In this document: positions 1-8,366 of the stretch, in pieces | Layout of the letters: every line of letters starts with the position of its first letter | Numbering within the stretch: position 1 is the stretch's first letter | NCBI GenBank assembly: GCA_030584105.1 | Contig: CP129491.1 | Span: forward strand, 2,790,001-2,854,000 | Direction: 5' to 3' | Origin: UTCHB3 sp002050155 | GTDB taxonomy: Bacteria > Bacteroidota > Ignavibacteria > Ignavibacteriales > Ignavibacteriaceae | Length of the DNA: 64,000 nt | Position numbers and translations under genes: made by a program | The notes under the pieces: generated by a model | What the model was told of the DNA's origin: nothing | Database searches by the model: none | What the model saw: the letters and a program-made list of their open reading frames with translations, nothing else

Positions 1-1568
1 ATTCAGATGAAAACCGTGATGATCTTGAAGTAGAAGAGAGGAATGGAAAAGACGAAGAAGACAAATCTAAAGAGATATATCAGGGTGCGTTTGACGGATA
101 CGAGGGAGACGAAATTTATGAAGATACCGAAGAAGATTTTGAAGGTGAAACCGACAAATTTTTCGATGATGAAGATATAAACTTAAATGCGCATGAGGAT
201 GGATTAAACGCCGACGAACTTTTGGAAGAATTTACCCCTGATGAGATTGATGATTTCCCACCCGTTGGCTCTGAAGAGAATCTTCCCGAACATTCTGTTG
301 AGGATTTATCTGAACAATCTATTGAAGATTTTTCGGGACAGCCCTTAGCAGATGAATCAGCGACACTTCCATCCAAAGTTCCGCTCACACCGGAAGAAAG
401 CCCAACGGAAGAACCGAGAGTTGACGAGCTTACAAATGTGTTGCTTCGTTTATGTGCCGCAAACACGCCTAAAGAGCTCTTTCTTGCGCTCGAGGGGTAT
501 TTGCCCGGATTAGTTGGTGCGGGCGAGTTTTCGATGTTTGTTTTTGATGGCGGGTTCCTTTCAGAGGCAGGCTCAACGGGTAAGGGCGATAAAAACCTTG
601 CGATGAGAGAAAAAATCGCCTACGAATTGATTACAATGGAAGAACCCGTTGCGCTTTTCGATATAAATGACCCGGGCTTATTCGGGGGCTTTGAAAGCGT
701 TGACCCGACGAATAGCTCAAATTCACTGCTGTATTTTCCACTGCTTAACAGAAATAAAACAGTTGTTGGTTGCTTCCTTTTCTTTTCCGAAAAGAAAGGG
801 AGTTTTACTTCACAGCACTCGGGGCTTCTTTCAGAAATTGCAACGGCAACGGGCGGTATTTTGGAGAAATTAACCGAGCCTACCACTTCAATTTCGCTTA
901 AGTATGATGATTTGGGGAAATATACTGCTTTTTTTGGTTCTGAAATTAAAATGGCGGTTGATACAATTCTTTCCGTTACCGGCTCTTTGGATCGTTCCGG
1001 TTCTTTAGACCGCGGAAAACAGAGTGATAAAGTCCGCTTTGGCTTGGAAGTTATAAAAGAGAGAGCCTCGGGGTTGAAGGGATTTTTAGATTCAATCCGG
1101 TTTTTCTTAGGGAAAGTATCAGGGTTCTCGAAACAGCCGTTTTTAGTCAGCGAGCTTTTGGACGATTTTCTGATGAAGGTTTCCGACCCCGCAAAGCAAA
1201 GAGAAATAACGCTTCTGCGAAAATATGACGCTGATGCCGTTCTTTTCTTCAACCGGGAGCTGTTTTTGCACGCACTTGGCTTAATAACGCAGAACGCTTT
1301 CGATGCAATGCCGGCAGGAGGGAAGATATTCTTCTCCACTTCTACAGTCAACGAGGAAGATATCAGAATTTCAATCCGGGATACCGGTCCGGGTGTACCC
1401 GCTGAAATTGAAAATAAAATTTTTGAGCCGTTCTTTACCTACGGGAAAACCGGGGTGGGGCTCGGTTTGCCGATCGCAAATAAAATTATAAAAGAGCACG
1501 GAGGGTATATTTACGCCGAATCATCAGGTAAAAAAGGGGCGGAAATCATTGTTGTGTTGCCCCTCTAA
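1..1568 (+). CDS. GAF-domain sensor histidine kinase, 5' end cut by the window edge
   Basis: Signal-transducing kinase, probably cytoplasmic. The frame is open from base 3 with no stop, so the true start lies upstream; the TTG at 222 is not needed as a start. The first ~130 codons are a strongly acidic low-complexity region. A GAF-like domain follows (about 440-870), then a helical dimerisation-like segment and a clear HATPase domain: N-box LITQNAFDAM, G1 box DTGPGVP, F/G2 boxes FEPFFTYGKTGVGLGL. Where kinases carry the phospho-acceptor His (usually SHEIRNPL-like), this one reads FFGSEIKMA, with Ser at 939-941 in the His position. It may therefore not autophosphorylate in the usual way. A short internal repeat (SLDRSGSLDRG) lies near 985-1015. 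miaA follows after 34 bases, probably in the same transcript. Confidence 0.85.
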   Translation, partial: SDENRDDLEVEERNGKDEEDKSKEIYQGAFDGYEGDEIYEDTEEDFEGETDKFFDDEDINLNAHEDGLNADELLEEFTPDEIDDFPPVGSEENLPEHSVEDLSEQSIEDFSGQPLADESATLPSKVPLTPEESPTEEPRVDELTNVLLRLCAANTPKELFLALEGYLPGLVGAGEFSMFVFDGGFLSEAGSTGKGDKNLAMREKIAYELITMEEPVALFDINDPGLFGGFESVDPTNSSNSLLYFPLLNRNKTVVGCFLFFSEKKGSFTSQHSGLLSEIATATGGILEKLTEPTTSISLKYDDLGKYTAFFGSEIKMAVDTILSVTGSLDRSGSLDRGKQSDKVRFGLEVIKERASGLKGFLDSIRFFLGKVSGFSKQPFLVSELLDDFLMKVSDPAKQREITLLRKYDADAVLFFNRELFLHALGLITQNAFDAMPAGGKIFFSTSTVNEEDIRISIRDTGPGVPAEIENKIFEPFFTYGKTGVGLGLPIANKIIKEHGGYIYAESSGKKGAEIIVVLPL

Positions 1569-1602
1569 GAAGTAATATTTTAATCGAACAGGTCAGTTAG
1601 AA

Positions 1603-2550
1603 ATGAAACACGAGTGTAAAAAATATGACTATATCGCCGTTATTGGTGCCACCGCCACAGGCAAAACCCGTTTAGCGGTTAAAATTGCGCAATTAGTCGA
1701 TGGCGAAATTATTTCGTGCGACTCCCGGCAGGTTTACCGGGGAATGAGCATCGGCACGGGAAAAGATATCAACGAATACACAACGGAGCAGGGTACAATT
1801 CCATATCATTTAATCGATATTCTCGAGCCACACGAAGACTACAGCGTTTTTCAATTTCTTGAAGATTTTTACGAACGATACGATGAAATTGTCGCCCGAG
1901 GGAAAATTCCCGTTCTGTGTGGCGGAACATATATGTATTTTACTGCGCTTTTTCTGCGTTATCCGATGGTGAAAGTTGATGGTCTGGAGGAAAAAACAGC
2001 AGCACTTCTGAAAAAGGATCATCAGGCATTGATCGCAGAATTAAGGGCGCTTAACCCGCAACTCCACAACCGAACCGACCTTGTGGATAAGTATAAAACC
2101 GCGAAAGCGTTAGTGATTGCGCGCGAAAGCAGTGAGTTTGAGAAGATAAACGGCGTTGTGCACCCGCCGATGGAAATTAACCCCCTGATTATTGCAACAC
2201 AGGTTTCAAAGGAAGAGTACTATAAGAGAATCAGATTGCGCCTTGCCGAAAGGTTGCGTAACGGATTGGTGGATGAAGTGCGGGCGCTGATGGGTTCCGG
2301 GGTTCCTTTCGAAAGATTGGAGTATTTTGGGTTGGAATATAAATATGTGGGGAGATACCTTCTTTCGCAACTGAACAAAAATGATATGATTCAGAAATTA
2401 GTTTCAGCGATTAATGAGTACGCCAAAAAACAGCTGACAGGTATTGCGAAACTGGAAAGGAACAACACCCCGGTGAACTGGGTGCCCACTGATGATTTCT
2501 CAGCTGCCGAAAAGTTGGTGCTCGAAGCGGGGTTTAAAAGAGCTTTATAA
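1603..2550 (+). CDS. miaA: tRNA dimethylallyltransferase MiaA
   Basis: Transfers a dimethylallyl group to N6 of A37 in tRNAs that read codons starting with U. The 315 residues match the family length. Visible features: P-loop GATATGKT (15-22), the DSRQVYRG substrate loop (40-47), which places the catalytic Asp and the base-binding Gln, an HLIDI motif, a CGGTYMY stretch, and the C-terminal YAKKQLTG element that corresponds to the conserved KRQLTWFR region of other MiaA proteins. ATG start with a weak ribosome-binding site. It lies 34 bases after the sensor kinase. A 51-bp tandem repeat array starts seven bases after the stop codon. Confidence 0.95.
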   Translation: MKHECKKYDYIAVIGATATGKTRLAVKIAQLVDGEIISCDSRQVYRGMSIGTGKDINEYTTEQGTIPYHLIDILEPHEDYSVFQFLEDFYERYDEIVARGKIPVLCGGTYMYFTALFLRYPMVKVDGLEEKTAALLKKDHQALIAELRALNPQLHNRTDLVDKYKTAKALVIARESSEFEKINGVVHPPMEINPLIIATQVSKEEYYKRIRLRLAERLRNGLVDEVRALMGSGVPFERLEYFGLEYKYVGRYLLSQLNKNDMIQKLVSAINEYAKKQLTGIAKLERNNTPVNWVPTDDFSAAEKLVLEAGFKRAL

Positions 2551-2557
2551 CTCAGAA

Positions 2558-2683
2558 TTTTCTTTTGATTTGGATGTTTTATTGATCAGTGTGCCCAGCG
2601 GTTCAGGGTTTTCTTTTGATTTGGATGTTTTATTGATCAGTGTGCCCAGCGGTTCAGGGTTTTCTTTTGATTTGGATGTTTTT
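2558..2683. repeat. 51-bp tandem repeat, about 2.5 copies, just after miaA
   Basis: Units begin at 2558, 2609 and 2660, each with TTTTCTTTTGATTTGGATG. The first two copies are identical and the third is cut after about 24 bases. The period is 17 codons and stays open in one frame, but there is no plausible start or protein, so I treat it as a non-coding minisatellite between miaA and the glycosyltransferase. Confidence 0.95.
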
Positions 2684-2705
2684 TAATTAAAAGGGTTTAG
2701 AAGGC

Positions 2706-4424
2706 GTGAGCAAGCGGAGTAAAGGAGTAAATAATTTTAAAATCGGTAAAAGCGGGGGAAAAGATACCATAGCGATTTATCTTCGGAAACGGGGGTTTTC
2801 TTTCGAAATTACCTGCCAAAATTTTAACGGGGTTTTCGATGTCGTCGTGGTTGTACCCTGCTATGATGAGCTTGAAACTTTGCCGGTGCTGCTTAATTCC
2901 CTTTCTTTTAACGACGCCGGATTGATTTCCAAAACTGCGTTCCTTTTCGTTGTTAACCACCCCGAAAATGCCCCCGCTGATAAAAAACAAAAAAGCACCG
3001 CAACCTTGGAGTATCTTAAATCGGTTGGGGAGGTGGGGTTTGAAAAATCAGGGGTTGCTAAAACCAAACTCCCACCGGCAATTAAGAAACCGGGAGCAAA
3101 AAAAATTATCGAAACTTCATCAGGGGTTGCCGGAACAAAATTCCCATTAGCAATCGTTGAACTGATCGAACCCGGAAGTGAAGTGCCTGCCGCGAACGCC
3201 GGAGCCGGATACCCGCGAAAAGCAGGTTTGGATGCGGCACTTGGTCTGATAAACAGGGAACGCCCTAAAAACTCGCTCTTGGTTTGCTTGGATGCGGATT
3301 GTGAAGTGGCGCCGGAGTACCTTAGCGTAGTTCACTCTTTGGCAAAAAAGGGAACACAGGCTGCTGTGTTGGGATATAAACATCGGGCGGACACCACTTC
3401 AAACTTAAAAGCGATAGCCGACTACGAGGTGTTTTTAAATTCTTACACCGAGGGGTTGAAATTTGCAGGTTCACCTTATGCTTACCACACAGTCGGCTCA
3501 ACGATGGTGTGCAGCGCTGAAGCGTACGCCAAAGCAGGCGGAATGAACACAAGGCGCGCCGGCGAAGATTTTTATTTTCTGGAATCGTTGGCGAAAGTTA
3601 CTTCAGTTGAAGTGGTGCCGGATATCTTGGTTTTTCCCTCGAACCGAATATCTGAAAGGGTGATCTTTGGCACCGGCAAAGCAATGATGAAACACGCCGA
3701 AACCGGCGAAAAGATCGAACCTTACCCGAAGTTCGCTTTCGAAAAACTTAAAACCTTTTTGGAAATTTACACCCGCCCGTATGAGCCGGCTGTTTCATCA
3801 TCCGAAAAGTTTAAAGCAGGCAAACTTAATATCCCGCCCGTCAAGCGCCTGTTTGAACCGGCTATTTCGCAATCAGAAAAGTTGGAATCCCGTGAACTTA
3901 ATATCCCACCCGTTAAGCGCCTGTTTGAACCGGCAGTTTCGTTATCAGAAAGCAAGAAACCCAATTTAGATTCTATTACTTTACCAAATGGCGAAATTGA
4001 GCGAACCCGGCCCGGTTCAGACCATGTAACTTCACAGGATCAAGTAATGAGGCAACTCGAATACAATTCAAACCCCGTAACCGTGTCAACAGAAGAAATT
4101 GGGCGACTCAATCCCGGTTCAGACCCTGTAACTTCACAGGATCAAGTAATGAGGCAACTCGAATACAATTCAAACCCCGTAACCGTGTCAACAGAAGAAA
4201 TTGGGCGACTCAATCCCGGTTCAGACCCTGTAACAGCACTAACCGAAGAAATTGGGCGTTTTGACCCTAAAATTTTGCAATTCTTAGAAAGCCATAAATT
4301 TTCCGTCGCAATGAGAAAAATTTATGCCTCATCCAAAGACCCCCTGCAAATCATCCGCCGTAAACACGAGTGGTTCGATGCACTTAAAACACTTAAACTT
4401 ATAACCTTTCTTTGCAACATGTAA
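2706..4424 (+). CDS. Family 2 glycosyltransferase with internal repeat expansions
   Basis: Probable sugar transferase of the GT-A/GT2 fold acting in cell-surface glycan synthesis; donor and acceptor unknown. GT2 features: the VVVVVPCYDELETLP nucleotide-binding strand and loop (~47-61), NAGAGYPRKAG, LVCLDADCEV with a DxD-like metal motif, and a late GEDFYFLESLA acidic motif. The 572 residues exceed the usual 250-350 because of repeats: a 24-residue duplication (SGVAKTK.. / SGVAGTK.., bases about 3047-3190) inserted in the catalytic domain, three 24-residue repeats (LFEPAVS type, 3779-3990), and two 34-residue repeats (SDPVTSQDQVMRQLE type, 4011-4214) in the tail. The GTG start is uncertain, because conserved sequence begins only at about residue 47. 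The stop codon lies inside the first unit of another repeat array. Confidence 0.8.
   Translation: MSKRSKGVNNFKIGKSGGKDTIAIYLRKRGFSFEITCQNFNGVFDVVVVVPCYDELETLPVLLNSLSFNDAGLISKTAFLFVVNHPENAPADKKQKSTATLEYLKSVGEVGFEKSGVAKTKLPPAIKKPGAKKIIETSSGVAGTKFPLAIVELIEPGSEVPAANAGAGYPRKAGLDAALGLINRERPKNSLLVCLDADCEVAPEYLSVVHSLAKKGTQAAVLGYKHRADTTSNLKAIADYEVFLNSYTEGLKFAGSPYAYHTVGSTMVCSAEAYAKAGGMNTRRAGEDFYFLESLAKVTSVEVVPDILVFPSNRISERVIFGTGKAMMKHAETGEKIEPYPKFAFEKLKTFLEIYTRPYEPAVSSSEKFKAGKLNIPPVKRLFEPAISQSEKLESRELNIPPVKRLFEPAVSLSESKKPNLDSITLPNGEIERTRPGSDHVTSQDQVMRQLEYNSNPVTVSTEEIGRLNPGSDPVTSQDQVMRQLEYNSNPVTVSTEEIGRLNPGSDPVTALTEEIGRFDPKILQFLESHKFSVAMRKIYASSKDPLQIIRRKHEWFDALKTLKLITFLCNM
3779..3990. repeat. 72-bp in-frame tandem repeat, three copies
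   Basis: Repeat anchors (GTTTGAACCGG or its variant GTATGAGCCGG) occur at 3779, 3851 and 3923, exactly 72 bases apart. Each encodes 24 residues of the LNIPPVKRLFEPA type. The copies have diverged by several substitutions but keep the frame. Confidence 0.9.
4011..4260. repeat. 102-bp in-frame tandem repeat, two full copies plus a partial third
   Basis: The motif CCCGGTTCAGACC recurs at 4011, 4113 and 4215, a period of 102 bases (34 codons). Copies one and two are almost identical. The third loses its middle part and rejoins at the TEEIGR-coding segment. Near-identity suggests a recent duplication. Confidence 0.95.
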
Positions 4425-4555
4425 CCTACTTCTGCAACATGTCCCTTCTCATTGCGACAAATAATCTTCCTTTACGGCATGTGCCTCCTCGTTGCGACAA
4501 ATAATCTTCCTCTGTGACATGTGCTCCCTTTCAGCAACAAGTAACCTTCTTCCTT
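4405..4555. repeat. Degenerate ~20-bp tandem array spanning the glycosyltransferase stop codon
   Basis: About seven units of the form TTGCAACATGTAACCTTCT or TTGCGACAAATAATCTTCC. A higher-order ~40-bp period is visible in the middle (4450-4530). The TAA ending the upstream gene (4422-4424) lies in the first unit. The rest of the gap to 4872 is AT-rich, and I see no gene or RNA structure in it. Confidence 0.8.
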
Positions 4556-4872
4556 TGTACAGAACCATCATATCTAATCAGTAGTAATTTTTTTAACAAC
4601 TTTTTGAACTTTGAATCAGTTCAATCCTATTTTTCGATAGCATATAGGTTTGTGTAAATACATCTCTTCATTGTAAGCGGTATATTTCAAGATTTAACGA
4701 AGATGTTTGTTGAGATAGGAGGCTGTCGAAAAGATTTGATTAATGTTACACCTCAACCCACCATTTTTGCCACCAATCAAACGAAACTGAATGAAAAATT
4801 TCTTTTCTTTTTGTTCGAAAATTAACCATATTAACGGTCAAGAAATTATACCTAAAACAAAAGGAATTTCGT

Positions 4873-5766
4873 ATGTTAAAATTGACTCTCTTCTTTGTTG
4901 CCCTCGTAAGCTTAGTCTATTCCCAAGCGAATGGATTAATGGTACAACTATCTGAAAATAACTCGCCTGATTCAAAAACGCAACTTGTTCCAAACGAACA
5001 AAGCGCGAAAGAAAACTATTTTTCCCAAAGGAAAGAAAATGAAAGTAATATGCCCGATTGGATGGTTTTTGTTAAAGGCGGTACATTCAAAATGATTGAT
5101 TTAGTAGATATTTATGGTGGTTCATCTCAAGGTGAAAGATCTACACGAACTGTAACCTTAAGTGATTTTTATATCGCTAAGTACGAAGTAACTCAAGAGT
5201 TCTGGGAAAGTGTCGTGGGCAACAACCCATCCATGTTTGTTGGGCCAAAACTACCTATTGAGAATATAACCTGGGGTGACGCTATTCAGTTTTGCAATTA
5301 TTTAAGTGAAAAAGAAGGATTAACACCTGTTTACACTGGCTCCGGATTCAATATTAAATGTAATTTTAAGGCAAATGGTTACCGGTTGCCTACCTATGCA
5401 GAATGGGAATATGCCGCCAGGGGTGGTCAGTTTTCAAAAAAATATAAATACAGCGGCAGTAACGAGCCTGATAAAATTGGGTGGTTCAGTAATAATTCTA
5501 ATGAGCGAACCCATGATGTTGGCACAAAACTTCCAAATGAGTTAGGTCTCTACGATATGAACGGAAATGTTTATGAATGGTGCTGGGATTTCCCCGATGA
5601 CGGTACCAAAGACCAATCCAAGAATTCTCGCCATCCATATCGTATTATAAGCGGAGGTGGCTGGAATAGTAATTGGGAATATTCCAACCTTGATTCCGGA
5701 GGTAGGCATTCTTTATTTTATGGAACAGAAACGGGCGTAGGGATGCGGCTTGTCAGAACTAAATAA
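4873..5766 (+). CDS. Exported FGE/SUMF1-like domain protein (first of a tandem pair)
   Basis: Exported protein with an N-terminal signal peptide (residues 1-20, ending YSQA) and one formylglycine-generating-enzyme-like domain from about residue 60 (MVFVKGGTFKM, FYIAKYEVTQEFWE, NGYRLPTYAEWEYAARGG, LGLYDMNGNVYEWCWD, GGGWN). True FGEs use a Cys pair near the C-terminus. The corresponding stretch here, GGGWNSNWEYSNLDSGGRHS, has none, so this is probably a non-enzymatic member of the fold, as in GldJ/GldK-like scaffold lipoproteins. Preceded by AAAGGAATTTCGT. A paralogue follows 93 bases downstream. Confidence 0.85.
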   Translation: MLKLTLFFVALVSLVYSQANGLMVQLSENNSPDSKTQLVPNEQSAKENYFSQRKENESNMPDWMVFVKGGTFKMIDLVDIYGGSSQGERSTRTVTLSDFYIAKYEVTQEFWESVVGNNPSMFVGPKLPIENITWGDAIQFCNYLSEKEGLTPVYTGSGFNIKCNFKANGYRLPTYAEWEYAARGGQFSKKYKYSGSNEPDKIGWFSNNSNERTHDVGTKLPNELGLYDMNGNVYEWCWDFPDDGTKDQSKNSRHPYRIISGGGWNSNWEYSNLDSGGRHSLFYGTETGVGMRLVRTK

Positions 5767-5859
5767 ACCAATTCATTAAAAATTATTGTGTAAATATTTC
5801 AAAAAAACCAAACAGAGTGAATTAAACAAATTTTTAACATTAAATTCATCGGTGAGACA

Positions 5860-6984
5860 ATGAAAAGCAACTATCTAAAAACTTTTCTCTTCGTTTTGAT
5901 TTTATTATCACTTGTTAACACTACATCGGCAGTTAGCGCGTATCATAATCCCTTTTCGTCAAAGGTGATCTTTGGTTTTAAAAGCAATTCAGACTTTCCA
6001 ATTCTAAGAAATTTAACACCCGGCAGCCATTTGAATCGTCCGGTTTTTCAGGGACACCACGGAAGCCGGAAAATGGAAACAATGTTATCCCCGGAATCAT
6101 GGCTATTTTACACAAATAACAGTGAGTATTGTTGTGGTTTCATCCAAACATACAACTTCTCGGACAAAGGTAAGAAACACCAAAATACTTTCGAGAAATT
6201 TAGAGAAGATATTAACAAACCCACTATTCAAAAAGTTTTATTGGCAGCGCCTTCTAACATTGCATACGAAATGGTTTTTGTTGAAGGTGGTAGCTTTATC
6301 ATGGGGCGTATCCCCGGACAAAGCGAAGAATATCGTAATGCGGCGAACCCGGCACATAAAGTAACATTAAGCAGTTACTACATTGGTAAATATGAAGTAA
6401 CAATAGATTTATGGAAAAGTGTAATGGGTAGTATACCCACTTGCTTAGGACATGAGCTCCCCAAAAAAGGAACTTCGAAAAAAGCGGTTACCGGAGTAAC
6501 TTGGGATGATGCGATAAAATTTTGTAATAAGTTAAGCGATAAAGAGGGGTTGAAAAGGGCTTACAAAATTTCAGGTGACCAAGTAACTTGCGATTGGAAT
6601 GCTAACGGGTATCGGTTGCCAACTGAAGCAGAATGGGAGTACGCTGCAAGAGGAGGGAAGAAATCTAAAAATTTTAAGTACAGTGGCTACAATAGCCCTG
6701 AAGATGTTGCAAAGAGCGAACAAGAAGGTCCCGAGTATTATCCGCAAATAGGTGCACAACCTCCAAATGAATTGGGAATTTACGATATGACCGGGGGGAT
6801 GGATGAATGGTGTTGGGACTTTTTTGCCCTGTATTCTTCTTTTGATCAGGTTAATCCGAAAGGACCTTCAGTTGGGATATGGCACATTGTTCGGGGGCAT
6901 CGACCTAATACAGATCGTTTTTATGATTTTAACGCTTATTTTGGAATGTGTCACGGGCTTCGTCTCGTAAGATCTAAGAAATGA
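5860..6984 (+). CDS. Exported FGE/SUMF1-like domain protein (second of a tandem pair)
   Basis: Paralogue of the preceding gene with the same FGE-like core (MVFVEGGSFIMGR, YYIGKYEVTIDLWKSVMG, NGYRLPTEAEWEYAARGG, LGIYDMTGGMDEWCWD). Residues 1-25 form a signal peptide; residues 26-130 are unrelated to the first copy and unrecognised. The C-terminal segment (RGHRPNTDRFYDFNAYFGMCHG) lacks the catalytic Cys pair of formylglycine-generating enzymes, so a binding or structural role is more likely than sulfatase activation. No sulfatase gene is seen in the window. The pair probably arose by tandem duplication. Confidence 0.85.
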   Translation: MKSNYLKTFLFVLILLSLVNTTSAVSAYHNPFSSKVIFGFKSNSDFPILRNLTPGSHLNRPVFQGHHGSRKMETMLSPESWLFYTNNSEYCCGFIQTYNFSDKGKKHQNTFEKFREDINKPTIQKVLLAAPSNIAYEMVFVEGGSFIMGRIPGQSEEYRNAANPAHKVTLSSYYIGKYEVTIDLWKSVMGSIPTCLGHELPKKGTSKKAVTGVTWDDAIKFCNKLSDKEGLKRAYKISGDQVTCDWNANGYRLPTEAEWEYAARGGKKSKNFKYSGYNSPEDVAKSEQEGPEYYPQIGAQPPNELGIYDMTGGMDEWCWDFFALYSSFDQVNPKGPSVGIWHIVRGHRPNTDRFYDFNAYFGMCHGLRLVRSKK

Positions 6985-7564
6985 CAGTGTCAGACCATCT
7001 TACTCAAACATAAGAAGGCAAATTCTTTAAAATGTTTTTTTACTTGATTTTGTTGTAACCAAAATTCTAAACAGAAAAATATTCCGGTGATAATTCCTAT
7101 ATATTGGGATTAGTAAACGCTTTAAGTAAAACTAAATCCTTGTATTAGAATTAGTGGACATTATAACTAAAATTACATCCTTGTGTTTAATCGTTTAGAA
7201 TAATTTCTAAAAAGTATTAAAGATCAAAGGTTAAAAGCAAAAAGCAATAAGAGTTTTAACTTATTTGACTTATAAATACCCGTAGAAATTAGATTAAGAA
7301 ACCACTTAACCTCCTTCTCCATATTCCGTGAAAATCTGTGGGAAATGCTGCACGGAGAGCGTGTATTCATTTCGCTCATTTCCTTTTCGAGACAAAAAAC
7401 CCATAAAATTGCTTAATACCGTTCCACGGGCCAACTTCTCTGCATATTCTTACAAATCGCGTAAATTTGTGTATTTTTAAAGTTTGAGATTTGGTAAATA
7501 TTTACGGAGAACTTTATGATTTACCGTAAATTTTTTGATATGAAAGCCTGAAAAGATAAATAAA
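6985..7564. other. 580-base intergenic region, no gene recognised
   Basis: AT-rich DNA with no convincing reading frame or tRNA/ncRNA structure. A weak direct repeat pairs ATTAGTAAAC..ACTAAATCCTTGT (~7109) with ATTAGTGGAC..AATTACATCCTTGT (~7150). The last 100 bases probably carry the promoter of the DUF4136 gene; a TAAATTTG element at 7462-7469 matches the Bacteroidetes -7 consensus but has no clear -33 partner. Confidence 0.5.
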
Positions 7565-8071
7565 ATGAGAAAAATTTTACCATTTGCTACAATTCTTTTT
7601 GTGTCATTTGTGCTAAGCTCTTGTGCCGGGTTGCAGAGTGAGAGCGCCTATATTCAAAGTTATGATTTTTCGAAATTAAAGGTTTATACGATATACCCCA
7701 GCACCGCTCTAAAAGAGAGGGCACCTGTGCTTGCGAGCACAATATCGGGGATAATTGACTCAATTTTGCCCACAAAAGGGTTCATCAGAGGCAACGAAAT
7801 TCACGATTTTGTTGTTACTTTTTATACAGAAACAGAGATAGAAACTGCCTACGGAAGTGTAAACTTCGAGAGGTGGCGGGGGTTCTGGTCGAATAAAGAA
7901 GAACCTCTTTTCACTGTTAAGGGTTTGATTGTGATAGATTTGATAGACGCAAATACGGGGCAGGTGATTTGGCGCGGTTGGGAAACACGGCTCGCCGGCA
8001 GGGAGGATGATCCTAAAACTGTGATAAGATCGGTTATTTCAGATATTTTTGCACAGTTTCCGCCCAAGTGA
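7565..8071 (+). CDS. DUF4136-type lipoprotein
   Basis: Small envelope lipoprotein of unknown function. Residues 1-19 are a lipoprotein signal with lipobox LSSC (Cys20 would be lipidated). The mature part has the DUF4136 pattern: an early YDFSKLKVYTIYP strand, a central Phe/Trp-rich segment (SVNFERWRGFWS), a VKGLIVIDLIDANTGQVIWRGW strand pair and a terminal amphipathic helix (VIRSVISDIFAQFPP). These proteins usually stand alone in Bacteroidota genomes. No obvious partner here. Confidence 0.85.
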   Translation: MRKILPFATILFVSFVLSSCAGLQSESAYIQSYDFSKLKVYTIYPSTALKERAPVLASTISGIIDSILPTKGFIRGNEIHDFVVTFYTETEIETAYGSVNFERWRGFWSNKEEPLFTVKGLIVIDLIDANTGQVIWRGWETRLAGREDDPKTVIRSVISDIFAQFPPK

Positions 8072-8090
8072 TTTTGGGAGGAGTTTTTTA

Positions 8091-8192
8091 ATGGGCGACC
8101 CCACTTCCGGCAAAAACGAGGGAAAAGTTTTCCGCCGATGTGGTTTAGAAAGCAGGAGAACGACAGGGGAGTGCCCAAACCTGTTGAAATAA
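8091..8192 (+). CDS. Possible 33-residue ORF with a strong ribosome-binding site
   Basis: ATG at 8091 is preceded by GGGAGGAG, the best Shine-Dalgarno in this part of the window, which is the main reason to list it. The predicted peptide (MGDPTSGKNEGKVFRRCG..) is basic, soluble and unrecognised. It may be a genuine short gene or the decayed start of one. Confidence 0.25.
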   Translation: MGDPTSGKNEGKVFRRCGLESRRTTGECPNLLK

Positions 8193-8212
8193 TAAGCACG
8201 GCGGAATAATGA

Positions 8213-8293
8213 GAACAACCAAAATTATGCAGTTAACCGGGACGATGCAAACAACCGGAATAACGCGAACAACCAAAATTATGCAATTAACCG
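8213..8293. repeat. 27-bp direct repeat, 54 bases apart
   Basis: GAACAACCAAAATTATGCA followed by (G/A)TTAACCG occurs at 8213-8239 and 8267-8293 with one mismatch. The DNA between and after the copies is built of related AACAACC/GTAACCG words, suggesting a decayed simple repeat before the amidase gene. Confidence 0.75.
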
Positions 8294-8366
8294 TAACAAC
8301 CTGTTTGACGGGAACAACCGAACAGGCAAAAAAAGATACAGATTTTATAATTATAAGGAGATAAAA

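Noticed and set aside
620..1351. Long antisense ORF opposite the sensor kinase
   Set aside because: Ser/Lys-rich translation typical of the antisense frame of a coding gene; the sense strand has recognisable domains.
2492..2686. 64-codon ORF after miaA
   Set aside because: It is produced by the 51-bp repeat staying open in one frame and overlaps the end of miaA; no start signal or family.
4405..4555. Possible CRISPR array
   Set aside because: Units are ~20 bp, contiguous and degenerate; there are no unique spacers between constant repeats and no cas gene nearby. The same holds for the 21-bp array at 12947.
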